Shown: one piece after another, positions 13,325 to 26,094 of the stretch
How positions within the stretch are numbered: the first letter of the stretch is position 1
How the letters are laid out: every line of letters starts with the position of its first letter
Assembly (NCBI GenBank): GCA_900239685.1
Contig: OENT01000128.1
Span: forward strand, 128,480-192,479
Direction: 5' to 3'
Length of the DNA: 64,000 bases
DNA from: Rotaria macrura
Lineage: Eukaryota > Rotifera > Eurotatoria > Philodinida > Philodinidae
The notes under the pieces: model-generated
What the model was told of the DNA's origin: nothing
Seen by the model: only the letters and a program-made list of their open reading frames with translations
Databases searched by the model: none
Position numbers and translations under genes: made by a program

Positions 13325-15075
13325 ATTGTTTGTTTTTCTTTCGTTTATTTTGTGCTCTTCTTTACACATAGTATGTGAACATGAAAATAAATTCAGGATA
13401 CTGATTTTAGTTTAGTTGGTAATCTTTTCTAATTGATATTTATATTGTTATTTTCAAAAACAAGAATGAAAATATCATATTGTGTGTATAGGTCATGAAA
13501 TTGAAAATGTTGATCTTCTATCATAAAGCGTGACTCTATCGAAATATAGTATTCGGCAAAAGTACTCGTACACATGACAGTTTAGATAGAGTTAAATCAT
13601 TTTACCGAAAAAGAGAGCTAAGAAAACTATCAACGTTAGCAACAATTCGTACCTGATAGAGGCCAAAAATACACTATAAAAGTTTCTCTTCGTTATTCTG
13701 CAATTTACAAGACGGCAAATGATCCATACAGCATTAAGTATAACACGAAATAGTTCCATACTTGTGGAAAAAAATAGCATTCTACATGGTTGAAATCTAA
13801 TTATGAATGCATATTTGTGTGTGTTTATTAGAAATGTTCACTCGATTTTCAAAGAAAACAGGTCAACGTTGAATCAAGTTTTAGATATGAGACCAAAAAA
13901 TGAAGATCATTTTCGATTCGAAAAAGTTTCCTGGGAGAAGACGATATCTCAGTGATTACGCTGTAATTTTTCTTCAAAAATTTTTCACTACAAAGGAACG
14001 ACAAATTTTTCAGAAAAAAATCGTACAACTCGTCTAGACAATATTAACAGATGGTAAAGATAATGTTCGATTCATAATTCTTGTACACATCAACAGATCG
14101 GGCTCATGTTGATGCTAAAAATCACTGATTTTTTTAGCTCTAGCTCTGATAAAAATTCCTTACGTGTAAAAATAATGTTTTGTTTTTTATTATGGCTGAA
14201 TTGTCCTATGTTCTAGAATTTCTGACGACAACTGTATTTATTTTAAATGTAATAGCCTTTTTCCCAACATATTATTGTAAGTATCGAAAATTATCTTCAA
14301 CATAAGTCGAACTATACTGATCATATCGCTCAGGTTGAATGAAAATTTCTTTTGAATCATTCATCGATCGAAATCAAAGTTTTCTGTTGTGGCGGTTGAT
14401 GTCACTCAATAGATATTCTTCTTGTTCTATTTAAACTGTAATTTTACAACTTTGGTTTTTTTAGGGCCTATAAATGATATGTAATAAAAATTAAATCTTT
14501 TTTTGAATTAAAATACGACACTTGAAAAAGATCACTCCATAATAAACGAACAATGGTCATATATTAGAGTTCGAAACCTCAAATCATATATTCTAATCGC
14601 AAAAAGTTTTCTATTCTTAGAATGTTGAAATAGTTGTGTTTGCAACAATACTGTAGATATTCTACTACATGGAACCTGAGTTCGATGTTAGTTCGAAATG
14701 ATAATTAGACGTTAACTCAATCAAAAAACAATGACATTCGAAAAATCCTTGTGTATTTTATGAACGATTAGTTTGATATTGGAATATGAATTAAATTGTA
14801 GAGTTTTGCAGAATTCAGACATGTGCACATTGTCAAATCGATTGAAATCTTTTTGATATTAATTTGTACGAGACGAACATTGATGTTTTTATGTAATGGT
14901 CCATTTATATTATAACCAGTAGATGAAAAGATTTCTTTTCGAATAGGACTCAACGATCTTTATCATCAAAGGAATGTTTACGAACGTGAACTCAGGTAGT
15001 AGCTGCACTGTTATTTACATGTAACAATTGAGATAGAGGTTTCATCGTTTTCAACAACCATCTTCCATGTAAACA

Positions 15076-15860
15076 ATGCTCATCCATGAAATGAATAATC
15101 TATGTGTGAAGCTTGTATACTTACCTAAGGAAATAGAAGAAATTGATGAAGAATCGTCAAATTATGGCCAACGATCTTCTCTTTTGGTAGAGAATTGTCA
15201 TAAAAAAAGGGACACTCTAATCGAATCAATCGTTTGGGCTCATTATCTCCGTAATCATACATTGAATCCACAGATTATATTCGAATGAATATTTCTATTA
15301 GACAACAACATCTTTTCGTGACATGTGAAAGTAACTACGTATCATTAAAATAGAAAAGCAAGAGAACAACCTACTTCCTCTGATGAAATTCTTAGACCAG
15401 CGAAGAAAAATTTAGAGAGTAATATACATTGTTATGGAAGAATCGTATGAATTACGTAAACATGTACACACTATAGTACGATGTATTGATGAATATGATC
15501 CAACTTAACAAGATGTAAGATTTCTTTAGATTTCACGTTCGATTTTTACATATCATAACTTGACATGTTGCTGACGTGAGCATCTTCATTTGACGATGAT
15601 AAAAAAATATGACAGAAAGAGTATTCTACACACGATAAACTTTCGAGCTAACTAGTAAAATTTGGCTAGTTTGACTATCCAACATTTGAAAAACAAATAA
15701 AAAAGCTTCAAAGACAAATGCTATCGGATAAAATCATAATTCAAACGTTAACAAGAAGTCAGATTCTACTTTACGTAGCCATTGGCAAATTCTTTTTATT
15801 AATTTTTCCTGTTAAAGTATTAGTTCACAGAAGAAAAAAAGATGAATAAATCCTTTCATT
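15076..15860 (+). pseudogene. Possible decayed gene of unknown family
   Basis: Several adjacent pieces in different frames look like protein rather than translated AT-rich DNA. An ATG-started 70-codon stretch at 15076-15288 contains LPKEIEEIDEESSNYGQRS. The next pieces read QPTSSDEILRPAKKNLE (about 15370-15420) and MEESYELRKHVHTIVRC (from about 15434). A Lys/Gln-rich, coiled-coil-like segment with KKLQRQMLSDKIIIQTLT lies near 15700-15760. I could not join them with plausible introns into one open protein, so a relic is more likely than an active gene. I do not recognise the family. Confidence 0.3.
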
Positions 15861-17213
15861 TCAATTTTAATGATCCTGGAATCATTCTTCGGCGTTTTAT
15901 ATATGATCTATTTGATCATTTTTGTCCCGGTGTACAAGTCATTCCAACGGGTGCGTCCAAAAGAACACTTCTCGTTTTGTGATCGAAAGCAGACGAATGC
16001 AAACAATACTGTTTTTGTATAAATTTTAACTTAAACATTAACACCGTTTCTCATGGGTAGCTTGCCACATGAAATACATCATTTCGAAATTTTAAACCGT
16101 TTCCTATGTCTAATAAATTCTTGTAAATCCTATGTATTTTCTATTACATATTGATGTGTCTTATTAGTTAATTTAAATAACAATGGAAGATTTTCTATGA
16201 GAAATCTAAAACGAACGGATAAATTTATAAAGGTTTTAGGTTTCAAAACTATGGACGAGTGCCAGAAGATTAATATTAGTCAGAAGAGACACGTTTAAAT
16301 ATTGTAACTATTTAAGGATTAATGCTATTGTCTCTCTTCTTGAAATTTGAACAGATCAGAAAATTATTGTAAAAAAACAATACTGATTGTTTGCTAATTA
16401 GCATAGAGGAGGAATAGCAGATTATAAATATTTGTGTAGGAAAACTTCTTGTTCGAGGAGTACACGCAGGTACGTGTACACATTCCTCTATTCAAAATAG
16501 GACGAGATCAATAGGATGTTCATATTTGAAAGAGTTTAAATACAATATACTCGACAGCTTCGTATATTATATTCCAGTGTAAAACTCTATGTAAATCTGT
16601 ACTACGGATCAACAAGAATTCTGACTTCATCGTCATTAATCGTCTCGATAAAATATTCGTATATGAATGTTGTTGTATGCAGAACCAGATATTCTCATCA
16701 TTCAATCAACCTTCAAAAGGAAATCAAAAGTAATAAAAGATAATTATATTTCCATGTTCTATTCGCTGACTCCATCTATCGATTCAAGCATATTTTAATA
16801 GATCGTATCGTTACAAAGAAAAAAATGCAAACATAATCACAGATAACAGATGAATTATTATCTATGTAATAGAAACTATCATTCATTGTCGACAAATCAA
16901 AACATTTTCTCATTGTATTATTTTTGAGTTTCATCGAAAATAGAATAGCATCAAATCTCGCTAATTAGATTCATTTCTACATTCTATTTCTAGTTCTCTT
17001 GTTTTAATTACTGTCAAAAATCAAAATTAAGATTGAAAATGTTGTGTTTTAGATCTAATTAAATAAGAAGAATAACACGTGAGAATCTTAATTATTAAAT
17101 GAAATACTTAACTGAAACATTTACTACTGGTAGATTAGGATTTCGAATCAAAAGATATGTTTAAAAAAGTGAATAAGAATGATAGAAAGATTGAAGTTAA
17201 TACTTACGGTTGA

Positions 17214-17247
17214 CCATCGGTTGTAAACATCAATGAACAACCGACGG
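17214..17247. repeat. Short inverted repeat (hairpin)
   Basis: CCATCGGTTGT (17214-17224) and ACAACCGACGG (17237-17247) form an 11-bp stem with one mismatch around a 12-nt loop. No gene is adjacent. Confidence 0.7.
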
Positions 17248-17979
17248 TGAACAAAGGCAATCTTCATATTTGAAAAATAGACAAAAAGTTTTTTGATGTC
17301 GCTGCTTTTCGTGATAGTATTTCAAGAATAGCTTCTTCTATTCTAAATACTAATTATAAAACTGTAATGATTCTATCATGCTTCTTGATGTCCTTGACCT
17401 TTAGACTATGGAATCAAGCGAGTCAACTTAAACATATCTTAGTTAATATTGAACTTTGAATAACTATGATGAAAATAAGCTATATAATGGATCTCTTGAG
17501 ATCATTGTAGATCGATCATAACAGTGTTCGAACTCTCATCAATATTTATTGAATAATCATTTTTCTAAGCAAGGGCAGATCACCTATCATCAAATACCAC
17601 AGAATTTTCAAAGATGCATCTCATGCCTCAGTCGTAAAAATGGGGTGTCTGCATGTAATTATCATAAAATGTATCCATCATCATATTCAATATGCTCCAT
17701 CGTATAAACGTTGACTTTTGGTGAAGAAACCAATACAGTGTAAAGATTAATATTGCTAATTGACATATCATAAATGAACGGGCGTTCAATCGAAGGCATG
17801 GTCTGGTACGAATGATCTAAAGAACAAGCCACTACAACAATTTGGATTAGTTAAAGCAGAAAACACAAGAAGTTTAATGAATTCAACAAAATTTACCAAG
17901 ACAGTCTCTTAGAAATTCATGTGTGACATTGCACTTTGACGGTTGTTGTTAATCGTAGATACATGATTTTGCTCGATTC

Positions 17980-18330
17980 TTGTTGAAATGCATATCGTGC
18001 TGATATTTTCACCGAAACTGAACAAAGAATCGATCTTTACCAAGAAGCAAGACGTTTCAGTGTACATTTCTGCAATGATCTATGAAATTTCAACACCAAG
18101 AGTTTGCAAATAATAATTCTATAACAAATGAAGTGTGAAATTCCATGGCATAGAAGTTGATTATAAGGAATTCTACATTCTTGAAAAGTAATTAGAACGA
18201 TAGAGTGTAATAACTAATGAAACTCACACATCGTCTATCAGAATTTCATCTGACAAACTCCAACATTAGATTTCGAAGTTTTAGTTTCTCGAGAACTAGT
18301 TTTCATTAATGTTTAATTTGAATATGCTTA
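17980..18330 (+). pseudogene. Possible coding relic of unknown family
   Basis: A short open stretch from about 17988 reads DIFTETEQRIDLYQEARRF with ordinary amino-acid composition. Stop-broken pieces such as FQHQEFANNNSITNE and EFHGIEVDYKEFYILEK-like residues follow. No start codon, splice sites or family can be assigned. It may be the remnant of a host gene copy, or chance. Confidence 0.2.
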
Positions 18331-18885
18331 TCAAGTTCAAGATCTGTAAGAGAAATTTCAAGACCGCTACTTCCATGAGTTTGTTTTTATGTTGAGTTCT
18401 TGTTTCATTCTTTCTAACCATTGCTATTCAGTCAATCGACATATTTATTTGCGTCTAACAGTTGTGCAAAATAGACAATCGATTCCGTGAATAAATCCAA
18501 AGTTTTAAAATTTTCAGATTTTCCATCGTCCAATAAGAGAATCAATCGTATTTCCTATGTTGACAAACTTCAGTTTAAACAGTAGAAATCGACAGAAAAA
18601 TACCGCTTGATTATCACAAAAAGAACAATTGATTTTCTTCAACGTGCATTATTCGTTGAGTGATGAGACTCAATATTTTTTTTGCGTTTCTTATCATAGT
18701 GAGAGAACACAAGGAAATCTTGTTCGCTATTTTTACTCTGTCTCCGAAAGAAAAATGCAGATCACTGAACTTGGTGTGTTGTGTTCTCTTTTTCTTGTGA
18801 CACAATAACTATTTCTTTTTCTTTTTCTTTCTCCTTCAAACTACATCAAACGTTGATTCTTGGTAGTACTGGCACTGGTCTACTC

Positions 18886-19977
18886 ATGCCTAGCTCTACA
18901 TTTTCAAAAGACACTAGAAGTGAATCATTTTCATCATCAAATCTGTCTTACACGACAAACAACTCATTAACTATACGAAGTACTAATAAAATCAGATTAA
19001 ACTCAATCATATTTTTTACAATGATACTTTTTCAAATAATTGCATACGGTTCATATTCTGTATTAGTTCATTTATGTGAAAAAAATGGTAGAATTTCGTT
19101 TTCATCAGCAACAATGAATTTTCTTATAGAGCTTATCAAATTATTATTTTCTTTCAATGCTTTTCTATGTTCAAAATCCATTCATCGAAATAAAATTCAA
19201 GTTTTATCTTGGCTAAAACAATCTAGGTTATATTCCATACCAGCTATACTCTACTTCGTCAATAATAATCTTGCTGTACACATACAAAGTCATATGGATC
19301 CAACGTCGTATCAAATTTTGTCGAATTTTAAAATATTTACAACCGCTATTCTTTATCGGTTGATTATTAAAAAGAAATTAATAAAGCAACAATGGTTCGC
19401 GTTAACATTACTCTTTCTCGGCGGTTTCACTTATAGCTTAGGTACATTTAAGAATTCATCACACCTATCAAAAACTAAGACAAACTCCACTATAATCATG
19501 CGAGAAATGTATATACGTCCATTAGGTATCCCGATGGTATTCATTTACTGTATATTAAGTGGTCTTGCTGGTGTTTACAACGAGTGGATTTTAAAGAGAA
19601 ACTATAGTGAATCACTTCATCTACAAAATACGTTTCTCTATGTTTATGGAACTTTTCTAAATTCTATACCTACAATAACTATGATCATAAATAATTCAAA
19701 AACTTCCGATCATTTAAATTTATTTCAAGGTTTTACATTTTATACATGGTTCCTTGTCGTAACACAAGTTTTAAATGGTTTAATTATGTCTTTCGTAATG
19801 AAATATTCTTCGAATATAATCAGATTATTTGTTATATCGTTCTCATTGATTATAACTGCTTTTCTTTCTTTTCTAATATTTCATCTGAATTTCAATACAT
19901 ATTTTTTTCTTTCATTTTTCACGATGATTTGTGCATTTACACTTTATTATACTAATTCAACAATTTCCATCATTTAA
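18886..19977 (+). CDS. SLC35A4: SLC35A4-type nucleotide-sugar transporter family protein
   Basis: A single open exon of 363 residues (324 in human). The frame is open upstream to about 18781, but the first ATG is at 18886, followed by a Ser/Thr-rich N-terminus of about 40 residues. About ten hydrophobic segments follow. Matches specific to SLC35A4 over its SLC35A1-A3 relatives are NNNLAVHIQSHMDPTSYQIL with SNFKI after it, LSGLAGVYNEWILKR, LQNTFLYVYGTFLNSIP and VLNGLIMSFVMKYSS. SLC35A4 is a Golgi protein of the drug/metabolite transporter superfamily; its substrate is not settled, and CDP-ribitol has been suggested. It is the only gene here without introns. The human SLC35A4 coding region is also, to my knowledge, in one exon, so this is probably ancestral rather than a recent retrocopy. 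Codon use resembles its neighbours. Confidence 0.93.
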   Translation: MPSSTFSKDTRSESFSSSNLSYTTNNSLTIRSTNKIRLNSIIFFTMILFQIIAYGSYSVLVHLCEKNGRISFSSATMNFLIELIKLLFSFNAFLCSKSIHRNKIQVLSWLKQSRLYSIPAILYFVNNNLAVHIQSHMDPTSYQILSNFKIFTTAILYRLIIKKKLIKQQWFALTLLFLGGFTYSLGTFKNSSHLSKTKTNSTIIMREMYIRPLGIPMVFIYCILSGLAGVYNEWILKRNYSESLHLQNTFLYVYGTFLNSIPTITMIINNSKTSDHLNLFQGFTFYTWFLVVTQVLNGLIMSFVMKYSSNIIRLFVISFSLIITAFLSFLIFHLNFNTYFFLSFFTMICAFTLYYTNSTISII

Positions 19978-22900
19978 AAGATATTGATATATTGAAATAC
20001 ACGTATACATCTATTTTGATTGTTATGACTTCTAGTTATAGGTTTCCACCTTTTTCTGATGAAATAAATTGTTTTGGTTCAGTCCAGCCCTTACGTTACG
20101 ATTCATTCATACATATTTTTCTACGGTTTGGTTTGCTTCAAATCTCCTATTGGATTTCGACCGTATGTTACGAAAGAGGTCGCTACATAGGAAAAAAGAA
20201 TCACTTTGGCAGATGTTATAGTAATAGAAGTTCTTTGAAACAAATAAACATGTCTAGACTCACTGAAAATTATTCTAGTGTCGGAAAATAAGCTGTAAAC
20301 ATGGTAGAAATAAATCTTTGATATTTTTCTACCGTAGATAGTTTTGATAGGTAAGTATTGACTAAAGCATAAAAAACTTCAAATATATTGATTACGGGTT
20401 TATTTTTAATAAAATTAAGAGGCGGAACATTCTTTTCGATGCTTTCGTATGTAGAGTTCCGTTAGTTAATTGAAGTGAACGTTTAACATCACGAAAGAAA
20501 AATAATTGATGTACGATTGAGATGAACTTGCCAGTTGAAGGTCAAAGCAAAATTATCGTTCACTTTCTAGAGCATTATATAGTCATCTTTTTTTTAGTTC
20601 GTTCCATTTATTAAATTAACAATAAACTTAATATTATGTACTAGAAGAATAGTGCTTATTCCAGCAGAATCCATAGGGACCGAGATGATTTCGATCGTTT
20701 CATAGGAAAAACTATTCTGCACATCTTTATCTCTCAGGAACACTTGTCATCCTTCTGTATTCTTCAACACGATACACTTCTCAATGAACAATATTCAACA
20801 CACAGGTCAATTATGAATAAAATAGAATCATGTGAATTTCCACATTGTACTACAAGCAGGAGTCCAAGGTCAAGAAAATATTTTGTTTATATGGAAATCC
20901 AAAGCTCAGGTGTTAGAAATGTTTTGTGCCATTTTGTTATTTTGCATGCATCTCTGTTTGAGAAAGTGATAAGATCTTGATTTTTCCTTTGAAAGATGCA
21001 CAGTGGAAAATTCTATACAAGCTGAATAAACAAATCCCTATTGCAAAACAAAAACAGTTTTAATGGTCAATACGCGGGGAGTACTACTGTAATATAGGTT
21101 GTTCTTATTTAGTTTAGTACAACCATCAGAACAAGTGAATAGGAATCTCTTTATACAATTTTTATAGAGCGTTTCATAGCGCTATGGTTTTTAAAGACAA
21201 ATCAAGATTTTATTATTTTCTCAAGCAGATATATGTACAAAATAAGAAATATCGCAAAACATTTATCACATCCGGTGTGCACAGAAAAGAAAGAAGAATT
21301 TCATGATTTACTGATAGCAGTATCAATCTTACTAAATTGTGTAAAAATTGAAAAAATACTTGAATATTAGGTATGATAACTTAATCCTCGTTCATATTCT
21401 TCAATGATTTCACTGATAGTAGGACGGTCTTGATGAATCGAATTTGTTTGATACTTAAATTTCAACAACACATAGTACTTGACAGATACAATAAATGTCC
21501 ATCCGAACTCGTACTGATGCATTAGAATCTCAATTAAAATAATGGAGTATAGAGGAGACAACACGACTTCTCGAGTACATGCTTTGCATGGACTGCACTT
21601 GGATTCACCTACAATCGCTTGTACGTAATTATAATTCAGTGATATTCAACTGGTAGCTCATGTTAGAAACGAAAACGTGAAACGTTTGCAATTCAAAGCC
21701 CTTCTACACTGTTTCCAAACTATCTTCAAGAACTGTGTGCCTATTTCAGAGTAGTGAAGTATATAGACATTATTCAATTGCACACTGCCATTGACTTAAC
21801 TTCGGCTAACATTGTGCAGCATAGATCGATAGTAGAGTGCAAGTGTTTTGAGATTTCCCAAACATAATCTTGGTATGATCTGGATACTAACTAAATGGTG
21901 GTAGTGTTCATAGAGATCACTCTATCAATGCTATGTATTTGTTTGTTTTCTCTATATTTAGTGAATATTTCACTGTCGATAGGATTGGTGGACAGGAAAA
22001 AAGAGATCTGTTTGAGCGTCAAGGATTTCTACATATCTTGCAATGCCTTTCAGATTCTTATGCTTCTGATCAATTAGACTAGATTCTTTTCATCGCGAAC
22101 TACAGACAAAAGTCTTCTTTCGTTCCTATGATGAGAAGTTTTGCATGAATATAGCATTACTGAAAAGAATCGTGATTGACAACTAGGAATCTGGTAAAAG
22201 GTGACGTCAAGATCGCCGATTCGTGTTAATTCTAGGAATAGGTATAGCGTATTCCTTAACAAGATTAATGAAAAACAAACCATTTTTATCAATGCTCAAT
22301 GATTTTTGTTTAAGTTGCATATGAATCTTTCACTGTATACATAAGAAGTGTTCATAGTTTCCATGAAAGTCCTTTCCTTTTAAAAAAGCTAGATTGTGCA
22401 TTACGACGATAATTTATTTTTTATCATTTGTATCGTCCACCAAAGATCCCAATTAACTGAAAGTCTGTCTGTAATTAGCGTGAAGATACCTTCAATGAAA
22501 AATGACAGCAATTATCTCAAAGAGTTGTATCGAAAAAATGGTTCAAACTCAAACCATACGGTGTCACACTAATTATCAAAATGTACATGATAGTTTAAAT
22601 TTTTAACGAAGTTATAGCGAGTTTTGCCTCTGCATGCGGATGTTCGAAAGAATAGGTGATAACTGATGCTGAATCGACGAAAGATCAGCGTTTAGAGATC
22701 TAATTAGATAAGACATAAAAGATTAGATAAATCTCAAATGGGGAGTTCATTGAGGGATAAAAGGCTAGAAAAACAAAACAACGAATTAACATATTCGTTC
22801 CCTGTTTTATCTTGACCAGAATAGCGCAGAAGTGCAAAGTTAAAATAAGAACTATCACATAAATTAAAATTATTGATTTTTAGGAATCATCTTCTAGTTT

Positions 22901-25900
22901 CTATTGTTAAAAACTATAGTAAAAATATTTTTTCACATTTTAATGCCTATCAACTAAATGTGCCCATCTTAAAACCGATTGAATCCAATATAGTCCCTAG
23001 TCGAGAATCTCTTAAAAAATTCCCAGAGAGTCCCTAGAAATAGATAAGAGAGTTTATCATGAGTTTCCCGTGGAATATTAAGAGATTGATTGTTTTCAGA
23101 CTTTGCAAGTAGTTTGCATATGGCTATTCCCTATGATGTGTATCACTTTCTTGCTCTCACTAGTCCACTTTGCCATAAAAATCCCTGAATTCCAAGTAAA
23201 TGGAGACATATTCCATCATGAGAGTTTAAAGACTTTTAAAGAAATTTGTTAAAATCTGCCCTGATATCCACTTTTACGCAATAAATTTTTTCTACATTTA
23301 TTAAGAGTTAAATTTCTTTTCTCTCAAAAAGCGTCTCATTTTTCAAAAAGAATCTCCTACCTAATCTGTTCAGCAAGCTTTGTCTCAGCGTATGATTTCC
23401 AGAAACCGAACAGTCGATGAGAGGACTAAACTTGAACTTGCAATAATATTTATCACTCAGAAAAAGAAAAACATGAATTTTGAAAATAAACAGTTTTGTT
23501 TTTGGAAACTTGATTTTCTCTGATGTCTTCATAGGCGCAAAAGAAAACAATGAATTTATACCTGTACCTGCATTGTCTCATAAATTTTCCGGGGGCCTCT
23601 GTCAGGAATCCCAGAGAATTTGCTTTTTGTCGTGCATCATAAAATTCTGGAGTATTTCTTTACGGATTTCTCCAACATTCTCTGGAGATGTAACATTTTT
23701 TTCGAGGACTTCCCGGATTTTTAATATGGGATTCTTGATAAGGGATTAGTATTTGAAATGAATAAATTTCTTCCGTCGTCTGAAGAATTTTTCATCTTTG
23801 AAATTCTCAGTAGTCAACCTTTGTCGTAAGTATCGTTGTCATGCGCCTCTAATAATCAGCAGCAGGAAAATGAGTAAACATTGTCTTTCTTTGCTAAAAT
23901 CTCATTGTAAATAGATTATCAACTCTACACATGATTGTTAGTGTATTACTTATCATTTATTTAAATAATTTTATGATAATTATTTCTTTTTTTCTTTTAG
24001 CATCTTCAGATTCTAATTATTTTAATACTTCAACTCCTAGATAGATTATGAGTAGATAAATTTATTCGATTCTGTAAAATTCTTATTATAGAAACACATC
24101 GAGAAGTTATCCTTATAGTCAATGAAATATAAAAATCATGGAAAACACACTGTAAACTAAATCATATACGAAGAGTCAACCTCCTGAATTTACAATCTAA
24201 TTACGACAACAAGAGGAGTACTAGGTGAATGTATCAATTTTTGGAGTTGCATTCTGAAGATATATATGTACGAGCAGATTTTATCGCAGTGAAATTGCAT
24301 AAGTAAGTAAGATTTCTTCTGATTCTTTTTCGATAAGCTATGTCAAATAGAAAAATATCGCTTTTATTTGCGTCAATTTTGCATGTAGCGTATGATTACA
24401 GTCAGTCTGGAATCGTCTACATTAAAAATAAATTTACACATCAAACTTGTTTAGTGTCGATTCAATAAATAATGGTACTCGTGCTGCTTGTCAAATTTTT
24501 GTCATGAAGCATGATTCAAGAAGGAAATATTTATGACATAGTCGTGACATTCATGCGGCAGCAGTTTGAAGAAGGATTATTCGTATCGCATAAAATAGTA
24601 TCGATGGATTTCAGTCTTTTGTCATGTCTATAAGTTTTATGCAAGCATAAGTCGAATGTATATTTTTGCCGATTGAATTCTCTTGTTTTCATCTTTATCT
24701 CAGAAAGTAGTCATGCACATCGCTAAATTTCAGCACGTAGCTATGGAATTGAGCTCTGAAAATCGATCCACATGTGGATATGAACTATTCAGGAAAAACC
24801 ATTGAACCATCGCTGGTTTCATTTTTAAAATTTTATCTACCTATCGATTTGTTTGCTGTAAAATGAATCCATTATGAAACTTTCAGCTTGTGTCATGCTT
24901 AGTAATGCAACTAATTGACACATCGACATAGAAAGGATTGAAAAATTTCTTGCTTTTCTATATAGAATACAGCTATAATCATATACGGACTGTGTGCACT
25001 TTGCCTTGTTACTAGTGACATACTTAGACGGATACGAATTTGATTTTGATTTTAACACGTTATATTAGAAGAAGATAAACGAAATTAATAGTTACAATTC
25101 TTGTTTTTAATTTTCAAAAATAACTTTCGAAATGGTACAAAGCTCATCGTTCGAATGATCGACTTTGAATTATATTACGTTACTTAATATTCATGAGAAT
25201 TTTGATCAGAAAGTTCGACCATGACGTTCGTTGTTTCTCAATAAAATATTAAAATATAACAACTGTTACCTTCAAAATCCATGGTTGTATGCCGATTATA
25301 TCATCAGTGTTCATTATCAAACTTTTGCTGGCATTATTTGCTGAAACAACACACAGTTGGATATTGTTGTAGAACAAAGAAAGTCATTGTGATGCATGTT
25401 GAGCACTATTCTCGAAAGTTTCAGCATCTTAGCTGAAATTTTATATACGAAGAAAATAACCTATCAAACACACATAAATCAGTAGGATTCTTGAATTAGG
25501 TCAAATCTGTCTATTGTTAATTAGAAACGATAGAGGCATACATGAATCTATGACAAAATCATAGGTTCATGAATGAGTTCAGTTAGGTATTCTATAGCAA
25601 TGCAAATTTTCTTAAGAGGAGTAGCACCCAATAAGAATTGATTAATTCTTCAATAAGATTTTTTTGACAGTTTTTCATCATATTATAGACGCAATATTAA
25701 TTGAGAGATTTACAAATTAAACAACAACAGAATTCGAATGAAATATAAAGACAACATTAGTGTCATATTACTGTTGAGATTCGATTTGATTCAGTAAGTG
25801 TGAGAGTCATAGCTAGAAAGAATAGATTGACAAGATAGTTGTTGATGACAAGAAATCCTAGATAAAAAAATGAGACACTTTATTTTTTAGCTAATTAGAC

Positions 25901-26094
25901 TATTACGTGTCACTTCTGTCTATAAATATTATATTATTCTCATTAATCATATGACATTGCCTGTCAACAGTTAAATACAAATTAAATAATTTATATCCGT
26001 CGACGATGATCATGTTGCACACAAAAGTTTAAAATAACAATTACACAGATAGAATACATCGAATTCGCTACGGGAAAATACTTAGTAATTCCTA
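19978..26094. other. Gene-poor region between SLC35A4 and the two-span protein
   Basis: About 6.1 kb. AATAAA hexamers near 20248 and 20303 could end the SLC35A4 transcript. Open stretches near 20744-20980 and 21367-21564 (-) have no recognisable motif. The one structured feature is an inverted-repeat element at about 22991-23748. I see nothing else. Confidence 0.55.
22991..23748. mobile_element. Degenerate inverted-repeat element (MITE-like)
   Basis: The left end (TAGTCCCTAGTCGAGAATCT) and the reverse complement of the right end (TAATCCCTTATCAAGAATCC) match over about 50 bp with gaps. Both continue through A-rich and AGTCC segments. The element is about 758 bp. Its interior, with several 'ccc-aga-gag' style GC patches unlike the surrounding DNA, has no credible protein. 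This fits a non-autonomous DNA transposon of unknown superfamily. The target-site duplication is unclear; a TA next to each end is possible. The end mismatches suggest an old insertion. Confidence 0.5.

Larger units (their letters stand above)
13325..18885. other. Gene-poor region between FAM161 and SLC35A4
   Basis: About 5.5 kb of AT-rich DNA without a gene I can model. It contains two stretches with coding-like composition that I list separately as possible relics, plus two hairpins near 16457-16490 and 17214-17247. Pyrimidine-rich DNA precedes SLC35A4 at about 18780-18840. Confidence 0.55.

Noticed and set aside
18781-18885. Longer SLC35A4 N-terminus
   Set aside because: The upstream extension begins at GTG and encodes a Phe/Ser run from a pyrimidine tract; the first ATG is at 18886.
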